A DNA stretch of 6,182 nucleotides from an uncultured Actinomycetes bacterium (GTDB lineage Bacteria; Actinomycetota; Thermoleophilia; Miltoncostaeales; Miltoncostaeaceae), in assembly GCA_903866425.1 (NCBI GenBank), contig CAIPNN010000220.1, positions 1 to 6,182 of the forward strand. The letters are read 5' to 3'. The number at the start of each line of letters is the position of its first letter. The first letter of the stretch is position 1. The notes under the pieces were generated by a model. That model saw nothing but the letters and a program-made list of their open reading frames with translations, had not been told where the DNA came from and did no database searches. Below are positions 1 to 5,259 of the stretch, piece by piece. The position numbers and the translations under genes were made by a program.

Positions 1-276
1 CCCACGAACAGGCGGCCCGGCCGCGTGGGGCAGCGCGATGTGCTGGCAGCACCGCGCCTGATCTCAGTCACACGCTCCACAGGCCGCATCACCGTGCGCA
101 TCACCAAGGCTGCGGGCGCGACCGGCTACCAGGTGTTCGTGAACAACCGCATGGCGGGCCGCATCACCACCACCCGCGGGACTGTGAAGACCACCGCCGC
201 ACGCGGCGCCAAGGTACGCGTGCGGGCAGTCAGCCCCACCAGCACCTCGGTGATGTCGAACTCCGTCAGCTCGTAG
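1..276 (+). CDS. C-terminal fragment of a probable secreted protein with a fibronectin-III-like domain
   Basis: The frame is open from the first base of the window to a TAG at 274-276, so the gene starts outside the window; the GTG at 25 is internal, not a credible start. About 91 residues are visible. The last ~75 read as one beta-sandwich domain: alternating hydrophobic strands (LISVTR, ITVRITK), then 'GATGYQVFVNNR' and finally 'KVRVRAVSPTSTSVMSNSV'. This resembles the 'atsYqVyvNG...vRAvspagtSapSn' pattern of fibronectin type III or related Ig-like modules at the ends of actinobacterial extracellular proteins. Such modules usually act as spacers or in adhesion, so the function of the whole protein cannot be told from here. 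The composition, rich in Thr, Ser, Arg and Val and without a membrane segment, fits an exported protein. The 3' end overlaps the convergent channel gene by 11 bp. Confidence 0.72.
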   Translation, partial: PTNRRPGRVGQRDVLAAPRLISVTRSTGRITVRITKAAGATGYQVFVNNRMAGRITTTRGTVKTTAARGAKVRVRAVSPTSTSVMSNSVSS

Positions 277-886
277 GGTCGTTCTGCTCCGGGGCCTGGT
301 CGGCTCCCGGCGCACGACGCGCCTGGCGCGCACGCCCGGCACGGGCAGCGGTGACGAGCACCCGGCCGAGGGCGACGACCAGCGTGAGGTCGAGGACCAT
401 CTGCGCCGTCACCACCCATCGGGCCGATTCGCTGACCGCGGTGATGTCGCCGAATCCGACCGTGCCCAGAATGGTGACCGTGAAGTAGATGGCCGATGAC
501 TTGTCGAGGGGCTGCGAGAACCAGTCGGGGTTGGTGGCCGCCAGCGTCGCGTAGGTCATCGAGAACATCAGCACCAGCAACGTGACGGCCACGATCATGG
601 CTGAGCCGGCGCGCATCTCGGGCGTGGGGTCGCGCATGATGGCGAAGAACTGCGCGGTGAGGACGGCGAAGAACAGCACCAGCGCGAACACCAGGCGTGC
701 ACCCAGATTCCCCTCAGCCAGATCGCGGGGGTCGATGAGGGCGTAGGCGGTGATCAGCAGCGCCACGGTGATGACGGAGCGCACTGCAACGCGCGCGAAG
801 GCCCGGCGGCGCTGCCGAGGCGTGAGCTCACCGAGGATGGGGCTGGCTTCTTCGGCGGCCAGATCGCGGTCGTTCATGCCATTCAT
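266..886 (-). CDS. Small potassium channel family protein (Ion_trans_2-like pore)
   Basis: The 206-residue protein carries a textbook K+ selectivity filter, TVGFGD, at residues 142-147, preceded by a pore helix (about 128-140) and followed by an inner helix (about 155-178). Two further hydrophobic segments at about 35-52 and 63-84 and the outer pore helix at about 95-116 give four predicted membrane spans. This is the plain Ion_trans_2 layout, with no RCK/TrkA nucleotide-binding domain; the C-terminus is a short Arg/Ala-rich cytoplasmic tail. Known members pass K+ across the plasma membrane and set membrane potential; gating here is unknown. ATG at 884-886 is the first start, and a second ATG at residue 4 is equally possible; neither has a good Shine-Dalgarno sequence. 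It lies 24 bp downstream of the 8-TM gene on the same strand, so the two are probably co-transcribed. Its TGA lies inside the end of the convergent upstream gene. Confidence 0.93.
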   Translation of the reverse strand: MNGMNDRDLAAEEASPILGELTPRQRRRAFARVAVRSVITVALLITAYALIDPRDLAEGNLGARLVFALVLFFAVLTAQFFAIMRDPTPEMRAGSAMIVAVTLLVLMFSMTYATLAATNPDWFSQPLDKSSAIYFTVTILGTVGFGDITAVSESARWVVTAQMVLDLTLVVALGRVLVTAARAGRARQARRAPGADQAPEQNDPTS

Positions 887-910
887 GGCCGCGACTGTAC
901 CCGCGGGCTC

Positions 911-1987
911 CTACGCCATTCCCATGTACGCCATGTTCGCCTCGCGGGCTGCGGCAAATCGCACCCACACAAGCAGGATGATGTCGACGAACACGCCGAT
1001 GACGGCATACCCCGGCGCGTTGTAGAACGAGAACACGGCGGTGATGAGCAGGTTGACCAGCAGGGCGCGCTCGAACCACTGAAATGCATGTACCCGTGAC
1101 GCCCGGTACTGGGTGAAGCCGATGATGATGAGTACGGCGGCAACCACCGACCCACCCACCTGGAGCCACTGGGCCACACCCAACTGGTCGGCATTGGCCG
1201 CAAACACCATGGCGGCAGCCAGCGTGACGACGGCGATGAAGGCAAAGGCGGCCACCAGCACGCGCGTGAACCACGGGCGGCGCGAGATGTCGCAGTAGCG
1301 ATCTTCTGCGGCCATGCGCCACTGCTGCCAGCGGTTGGCGGTTCGGTCGTCGGCATCCTCAGCAGCCTGCACGCGCTCCCGAAGCACCGGCACCAGCGGG
1401 TCGTCCTGATCGGCGTGTTCGAGCAGCAGCAGCACCTCACGCCGCTGGTCAACCGCGGCAGGGTCGTTCATGGCCACATCGGCCAGCGACAGCGCGTTTG
1501 CCAGGGCGGTGCGCGGGTCGAGCCGCATGCGCTTTCGCACGACGGCAAGCACCATGGCCACCACCACGAAGATGACGTAGATCATCGCGATAGCAGGCTG
1601 GAAGAAGTAGTTGACGTCGGTCGTGACGAACTTGCCGATCTCGTCAACGAAGAACCCGAAGCCCACGCCCACCAGCACCGCACCCAGACGCATGGCGGGC
1701 AGGCCCAGACGCAGGAACATGACGAGCGCCCCCACCATCATCAGCAACCCACCCCACAAGACGTGTGCCACGTGCAGGCCGTCGCCACCCACCTGGGGGT
1801 AGCCGGTGGCCCACAGGTAAAAGCGAATGATGAGCACCGTCGCCACCGCCGACACGAGGAAGGCCTGTGCCAGTGCCACACCCGAACGGCGCGGCACCGC
1901 GAAGTGACGACTGCCCCAACTGCGGGCCTGTGCAGCGGCGGCCTCGGGCGACACGCGACTGCGGGCTGGTCGAACGGGTGGTGTCAC
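911..1987 (-). CDS. Hypothetical 8-TM membrane protein with central cytoplasmic region
   Basis: I do not recognise a named family. The 358 residues show two groups of four hydrophobic segments, at about 36-58, 72-92, 95-114 and 131-150, then 241-264, 273-292, 307-322 and 325-345. They flank a charged, mostly helical soluble stretch of ~90 residues (151-240) with many Asp, Glu and Arg. Between TM3 and TM4 is 'FVDEIGKFVTTDVNYFFQP' (113-131), which looks like a conserved signature: acidic and aromatic residues at a membrane face. An even span count and the Arg-rich N-terminus suggest both ends are cytoplasmic. The start is GTG at 1985-1987; a TANNNT hexamer (TACGGT) ends 6 nt upstream, as for a leaderless actinobacterial transcript. 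GTG codons at residues 12 and 31 are alternatives. It is first in a probable operon with the potassium channel, so a role in ion homeostasis or stress at the membrane is a reasonable but unproven inference. Confidence 0.85.
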   Translation of the reverse strand: MTPPVRPARSRVSPEAAAAQARSWGSRHFAVPRRSGVALAQAFLVSAVATVLIIRFYLWATGYPQVGGDGLHVAHVLWGGLLMMVGALVMFLRLGLPAMRLGAVLVGVGFGFFVDEIGKFVTTDVNYFFQPAIAMIYVIFVVVAMVLAVVRKRMRLDPRTALANALSLADVAMNDPAAVDQRREVLLLLEHADQDDPLVPVLRERVQAAEDADDRTANRWQQWRMAAEDRYCDISRRPWFTRVLVAAFAFIAVVTLAAAMVFAANADQLGVAQWLQVGGSVVAAVLIIIGFTQYRASRVHAFQWFERALLVNLLITAVFSFYNAPGYAVIGVFVDIILLVWVRFAAAREANMAYMGMA

Positions 1988-1993
1988 ACGCCA

Positions 1994-1999
1994 ACCGTA
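1994..1999 (-). promoter_or_regulatory. Candidate -10 box (TACGGT) for the 8-TM protein/channel operon
   Basis: On the minus strand TACGGT matches the actinobacterial TANNNT -10 pattern and is followed by 6 nt and then the GTG start at 1987. That spacing would put the transcription start at or next to the start codon (leaderless mRNA), which fits the lack of a Shine-Dalgarno sequence. The -35 is poor (ATTCCC/TTCCCG region near 2016-2022). Inference from pattern only. Confidence 0.33.
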
Positions 2000-2004
2000 C
2001 CCGG

Positions 2005-2871
2005 ATGGGCATACGCGGGAATAGCATCGCCGACGTGCGAGAACGCCTCATCAAATGGCTTCGGCAGATCGAGGACATGCGATCGCGCAATCGCGTGGTC
2101 GAAACGGGATTCCGAGTGCTCGAGCGCGACGCGCGCATCGCAGGGGGCGTACTCGGCGGCGGGCTCGCCTACCGCCTCTTCTTCTGGACCCTGGCGTTGT
2201 CGGTGCTCCTGTTCGGTGGGCTCGGGTTCACCAGCGCAGGCGACGCCGAATCGGCAGCCAACAGCGCGTCACTCGGCAGCAACTTCGCCACGACCATCGG
2301 CAATGCGGCGGCCCAGTCGCAAGCCAGCCGCTGGTGGCTGCTGGTCACGGGCATCGTGCTGGTCATCTGGTTCGCGTTCATGTTGCTGCGCGCACTGCGC
2401 CTTGTGCAGGCAAGCGCGTGGCAGGTGCCGAGCGGTCACGGGTTTCCGCGCCCCACCAATGTCCTGACCGTCATCGCCGTGCCCGCCGTGTTCGTGCTGG
2501 TGAGCGCACTCACCGGGGTCGCAGCAAATCTGCTGGGCCCCTTCAGCGGGGTCGTCGCATTTCTGCTGGGCATCGCGATCGTCACCGTCCTCCTGATGCT
2601 GGGCATGTCGTGGCTGCCGTCGAAGCCCGTCCCGGTGTACGCGCACCTGCCGGGCGCCATCGTGCTTGCCGTCGTCGTTCAGGGGCTGGGTGCCGTCGGC
2701 GAGTTCTTCATCGCCAACCAGCTGGCGAGTTCAGAGGCGCTCTACGGCGTGCTGGGTCTCGCCGGCACCCTGTTGTTCGTGCTGTACGTGATCGGGCGCA
2801 CCACGGTGTGGGCGTGCGAACTCAACGCCATCACCTGGGATGTGTGGTTCGGCGAAAGACTCAGTCAGTGA
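2005..2871 (+). CDS. YihY/virulence factor BrkB family membrane protein
   Basis: With ATG at 2005 the protein has 288 residues. Six hydrophobic segments lie at about 52-74, 108-132, 152-176, 178-202, 213-237 and 246-270, the usual number for YihY/BrkB proteins. Family features are visible: 'GGGLAYRLFFWTLAL' leading into the first span, and the C-terminal block 'SEALYGVLGLAGTLLFVLY' followed by 'WACELNA', the expected end of the last helix. The family is integral to the plasma membrane with poorly defined function; the old 'ribonuclease BN' label for it is wrong. Start choice is open. The frame is open upstream to 1867, but that extension is antisense to the neighbouring gene and has no membrane-protein character. 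A GTG at 2035, 7 nt after a TAGCAT hexamer, would give 278 residues and a leaderless start. It is divergent from the 8-TM gene, and its stop overlaps the S53 peptidase gene tail-to-tail by 11 bp. Confidence 0.88.
   Translation: MGIRGNSIADVRERLIKWLRQIEDMRSRNRVVETGFRVLERDARIAGGVLGGGLAYRLFFWTLALSVLLFGGLGFTSAGDAESAANSASLGSNFATTIGNAAAQSQASRWWLLVTGIVLVIWFAFMLLRALRLVQASAWQVPSGHGFPRPTNVLTVIAVPAVFVLVSALTGVAANLLGPFSGVVAFLLGIAIVTVLLMLGMSWLPSKPVPVYAHLPGAIVLAVVVQGLGAVGEFFIANQLASSEALYGVLGLAGTLLFVLYVIGRTTVWACELNAITWDVWFGERLSQ
2022..2027 (+). promoter_or_regulatory. Candidate -10 box (TAGCAT) for the YihY-family gene
   Basis: TAGCAT fits TANNNT and ends 7 nt before the in-frame GTG at 2035, the geometry of a leaderless start. 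No convincing -35 is seen at a 16-18 bp distance. If correct, it moves the YihY start from ATG 2005 to GTG 2035 and makes this a mirrored divergent promoter with the TACGGT box at 1994-1999. Confidence 0.28.
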
Positions 2872-4708
2872 ACGTCTGCAGCCAACTGTCTGGCGCCCGG
2901 TTACCGAAGTTCGGCACGCCGATACCGAAGACCATGTCGAAGCCCGTACGTGCCGTGCAGCACCCCGTGCTGAACAGGTCATTGGTGCCCTGCGTGAGAT
3001 CCGTGAATGAACCGGCCACGGGCGACAGCGTGGTGTAGAGCTGTGGCCCGAGGAACCCGATTGGACCGTCGCCGGCAGCCAGCGACTCGGCATTGAGGCG
3101 CAGGGCAACTGCCGCCATCAGCGGCGCACTGGCGCTGGTACCCATCATGCCCGCCAGCACACCATTCTGAACGGTGAGGTAGCTGGGCGCACCGGCGAGC
3201 ACCGACACATCGGGCACAAGGCGCCCCTGACCGGGGATCCCGGCCCCAGCGCTCTTCTGCCAGGGCGGCCTTGCGTACAGCTGGCTCTGGCCGCCACCAC
3301 CGGCATACGGACACGCGCTGCCGATGCCCTGCCACCACGCCTGTTCGGTGTCCGGCGTGCGCGTGGTGCTGCTCCACATCGTGCCGCCAACCGCGATGAC
3401 GTCGGGGCTCGATGCGGGCCAGTTGACGTTGGCGTCGCCGGGGAACCCCAACATCGGGTACATGGATGAGCACACGCCTTCAGGCGGCCCCTGCGAGCCC
3501 TGGTCACCGGACGACACGAACACGTTGACACCCGCAGTGGCGGCAGCGGTCAGCAGCGAGTCGGCCTGTGTGAAGGCGCTGGTTGACGAGCAGACATCTT
3601 GGGCCATGCACAGCTCATCTGGGCCGTAACTGATGCTCACGACCGACAGGTTGGGCAGCGCGGCGGCGGCCTCGAGCACGTCCGGCCACGCGTTGGAGTC
3701 GCCGTGGGCGACGTTGAGCACCACCACCGTGGTGTTGGCGGGTGCCAGCGCAGCGAGCAGCTGGGTGTCGAGTTGCGCCTCGCCGTTTGCCCCCGACGCG
3801 AGTGCGGCACCGGAGTTGTTGGCGGCTGCCCCGGGCAGGTTGCGCTGCTGCACCGTGATCGGCGCTGCGCCGGCACCGAAGCGGCAACTCTGAAATTTCG
3901 CAACGTCGGTGGGGGTGGCCAGTTGGTCGAACTCGATAATCGCCACGGTCTGCGCGGGCAAATCGGCACCCGACCCAACTTGGTCAAAGCCGTACTGGGT
4001 CGCCAGCCCGAAGGGCGTCATACCAACGCCAGCGACGTACTGGTGCGTCGCGCACGGAGAGGTGCCCGGGGCGTAACTGGGGTGCGCCGTCGCCGCTGCC
4101 GGCCCCCCAGTGGCGACGGAGACCGGCGTGCGGCCCGACGTTCCGGGTTCGTGGCCAATACCGGCGACACTCGTGGCCGCGCCGGCGATGGCGGGGGGTA
4201 CCGTCACCGGCGTGGATGCGGCGACATAGGTGCGGCCCATCCGGTCGCGATAGTGGAACAGGCGCACGTTGAACGCGCGCATGATCTGACGGGCGGAACC
4301 CGACACCACAACGCGATGGCGCAACAGGCTGACCTGCGCGGTGAGGCCACGCTCGCGTGCCCACGCCCGAACGACCTGGATGTCGGCAGCGGTGGCACCG
4401 TGCTGGCGCATGGCCTCCCGAATGCTGCGATAGCGCTGCTTCGAACCCGGGCGGCCCACCATCGTGGCCATGCGCCGAAGCCCTGCCCGGTCATGCCGCA
4501 GACTGATGGAGACCCGCACGCGCAGACTGGGCTTGACGGCGCGCAGGCGCGTGGCAGATGCACGGTGGGCCGCAACAGCCGGAGACGCGTGTGTGATGGG
4601 CGGCACCCCATTGCTCGACCGCACGGGCGTCGCGGCGACAACCGCGGACGACGCCGCGCCTGCGCCCAACACGGACATCGCGAGTACGGCGAGAACGAAA
4701 CGCTTCAT
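2861..4708 (-). CDS. Secreted S53 family serine-carboxyl peptidase (sedolisin/kumamolisin-like) with activation prodomain
   Basis: This complete 615-residue preproprotein begins with a signal peptide (about 1-26: MKR, a hydrophobic core, then a VVAA cleavage-like end). After a linker comes a pro-kumamolisin activation domain (about 60-184) with the expected 'RPGSKQRYRSIREAM', 'VVRAWARERGL' and 'VPPAI' features. A low-complexity Gly/Ala/Thr linker (about 185-215) leads into the catalytic domain. Catalytic residues of S53 are all visible: Glu310 and Asp314 in GEAQLD, oxyanion Asp402 in SSGDQG, and nucleophile Ser525 in GTSASAP. Asp570 and Asp591 (FTDLTQG, TGFDMVFGIGVP) match the C-terminal calcium site. 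The family cleaves proteins extracellularly, typically at acid pH, after autocatalytic removal of the prodomain. Eight cysteines (219, 275, 367, 373, 413, 466, 583, 584) could form disulfides. Its ATG overlaps the stop of the upstream small ORF as ATGA; no strong Shine-Dalgarno is seen. A TAGTGT hexamer at 4743-4748 could be its own -10. Confidence 0.96.
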   Translation of the reverse strand: MKRFVLAVLAMSVLGAGAASSAVVAATPVRSSNGVPPITHASPAVAAHRASATRLRAVKPSLRVRVSISLRHDRAGLRRMATMVGRPGSKQRYRSIREAMRQHGATAADIQVVRAWARERGLTAQVSLLRHRVVVSGSARQIMRAFNVRLFHYRDRMGRTYVAASTPVTVPPAIAGAATSVAGIGHEPGTSGRTPVSVATGGPAAATAHPSYAPGTSPCATHQYVAGVGMTPFGLATQYGFDQVGSGADLPAQTVAIIEFDQLATPTDVAKFQSCRFGAGAAPITVQQRNLPGAAANNSGAALASGANGEAQLDTQLLAALAPANTTVVVLNVAHGDSNAWPDVLEAAAALPNLSVVSISYGPDELCMAQDVCSSTSAFTQADSLLTAAATAGVNVFVSSGDQGSQGPPEGVCSSMYPMLGFPGDANVNWPASSPDVIAVGGTMWSSTTRTPDTEQAWWQGIGSACPYAGGGGQSQLYARPPWQKSAGAGIPGQGRLVPDVSVLAGAPSYLTVQNGVLAGMMGTSASAPLMAAVALRLNAESLAAGDGPIGFLGPQLYTTLSPVAGSFTDLTQGTNDLFSTGCCTARTGFDMVFGIGVPNFGNRAPDSWLQTFTD

Positions 4709-5052
4709 GAGGGACTCAGATCGCAGGGGGCGGGCGGGTCAAACACTAGCCCCAAACGCTGCCAGGCACCCGGTTCCGCACGGCGGGCCACCAATGCCCG
4801 CGCAACACCGCCGATGACCATTCGCATACGGGGGATCACAAGTCGGCGCTCCCCCAGGCGAGGCACGTAGCAATCGAGCACGGTGCACAAACCCAGCGAA
4901 TGGGCACCGGGGAGTCTCACGTGAAGTAGTGCCCTCGGCACGATTCGAGCGGCAGTCATGTCGGCCACCTGGTCGAACCAGCACTGCATGGGCTCGCCAT
5001 GCTTCTTCTCGATGGCCGGCCAGTGCCGGGTGCGGTCGCCGTCGGTTGTCAT
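4705..5052 (-). CDS. Small hypothetical ORF, DUF4287-like N-terminus, possibly chimeric or decayed
   Basis: ATG at 5052 gives 115 residues. Residues 10-27 (RHWPAIEKKHGEPMQCWF) resemble, from memory, the 'yFPaIEKKhGkPv..W' start of DUF4287-type proteins, which usually continue to an 'HG(L/F)..HANALV' motif. That continuation is not visible in this frame or in the two other minus-strand frames I translated. Codon use changes near residue 29: before it third positions are nearly all G or C, after it many A/T-ending codons appear (CGA, CTA, CTT, AGA, TTG). So the ORF may be a frameshifted or fused remnant rather than a working gene. The stop overlaps the S53 peptidase start as ATGA, a layout that often allows translational coupling, which argues for some translation. 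The frame is open to a GTG at 5151, but that extension crosses the antitoxin remnant. No membrane segment or signal peptide is seen. Confidence 0.45.
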   Translation of the reverse strand: MTTDGDRTRHWPAIEKKHGEPMQCWFDQVADMTAARIVPRALLHVRLPGAHSLGLCTVLDCYVPRLGERRLVIPRMRMVIGGVARALVARRAEPGAWQRLGLVFDPPAPCDLSPS

Positions 5053-5086
5053 GACGAAATCTCGGGGAGCTAGGCCTCGCCAGATG

Positions 5087-5191
5087 TCACAGCGACTGAT
5101 CCACGACTGCGTCGACATCCGCACGAAACCGCTGGGGATCGACCACATCACCGCCGTGGTTCCTCAGGTCCCTGATGGTCACGCGCTCCAT
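5087..5191 (-). pseudogene. Internally deleted Phd/YefM-type (VapB-like) antitoxin remnant
   Basis: A 34-codon ORF from ATG 5189-5191 to TGA 5087-5089. Its first half, 'MERVTIRDLRNHGGDVVD', matches the N-terminus of actinobacterial Phd/YefM antitoxins (pattern 'vtirELRnhgGevldrv'). Its second half, 'DPQRFRADVDAVVDQSL', matches the usual C-terminal tail of the same proteins, which contacts a PIN-domain toxin. Full members are roughly 80-100 residues, so about 45-55 codons of the middle (the 'GE.ltiTr.GrPvAeL.P' DNA-binding part) seem to be missing, with the frame kept. In intact loci a VapC toxin follows directly; here the next bases hold no PIN-domain start and a different ORF begins 34 bp later. 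The likely reading is a dead toxin-antitoxin locus after deletion. It could still make a short peptide able to bind a toxin, but nothing shows that. A 12-bp palindrome sits just upstream. Identification is by remembered family pattern. Confidence 0.6.
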
Positions 5192-5202
5192 CGCATCAAA
5201 GG

Positions 5203-5214
5203 CTCACGCGTGAG
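5203..5214. repeat. Perfect 12-bp palindrome CTCACGCGTGAG, possible operator
   Basis: The palindrome lies 11 bp upstream of the antitoxin-remnant ATG (minus strand) and 1 bp from the left arm of the hairpin. Phd/VapB antitoxins repress their own promoters through short palindromes in this position, so it may be the leftover operator. That role is inference; the symmetry itself is directly visible. Confidence 0.4.
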
Positions 5215-5215
5215 A

Positions 5216-5253
5216 CAACACCCTGGCGCGAAGTATTCCGCGCCAGGGTGTTG
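5216..5253 (-). terminator. Strong hairpin terminator after the repeat-protein gene
   Basis: Two perfect 15-nt complementary arms (5216-5230 and 5239-5253, CAACACCCTGGCGCG and its reverse complement) enclose an 8-nt loop. On the minus strand the stem starts 6 nt after the TGA of the repeat protein (5260-5262), the place for an intrinsic terminator. The following bases (TCTCACG) lack a proper U-tract, which is common for actinobacterial hairpin terminators. It should insulate the repeat-protein gene from the region transcribed onward to the left. Confidence 0.75.
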
Positions 5254-5259
5254 CGATTC

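Noticed and set aside
898..910. CCCGCGGG palindrome between the 8-TM gene and the channel gene as an operator or terminator
   Set aside because: Only 8 bp, no loop or U-tract, in high-GC DNA where such palindromes are frequent.
1867..2004. N-terminal extension of the YihY-family protein from ATG 1867
   Set aside because: It is antisense to the 8-TM gene start and codes for a Cys/Arg/Pro-rich segment unlike the family's N-termini.
1415..2467. Plus-strand ORF of 350 codons opposite the 8-TM gene and out of frame with the YihY gene
   Set aside because: Rich in His, Gln and Arg with no domain or membrane pattern; the opposite-strand and alternate-frame proteins are clear membrane proteins. A typical high-GC antisense shadow.
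3599..4870. Plus-strand ORF of 423 codons opposite the S53 peptidase
   Set aside because: The minus strand encodes a complete peptidase with all catalytic motifs; the plus-strand product is Arg/Gly/His-rich with no recognisable fold.
4861..4950. Simple single-base frameshift hiding the rest of a DUF4287 domain
   Set aside because: I translated the other two minus-strand frames here and found no clear 'HG(L/F)..HANALV' continuation, so a single frameshift is not demonstrated.
5053..5151. Longer version of the small ORF starting at GTG 5151
   Set aside because: The added residues overlap the antitoxin-remnant frame at 5087-5151, which carries the recognisable protein pattern; the DUF4287-like motif begins just after ATG 5052.
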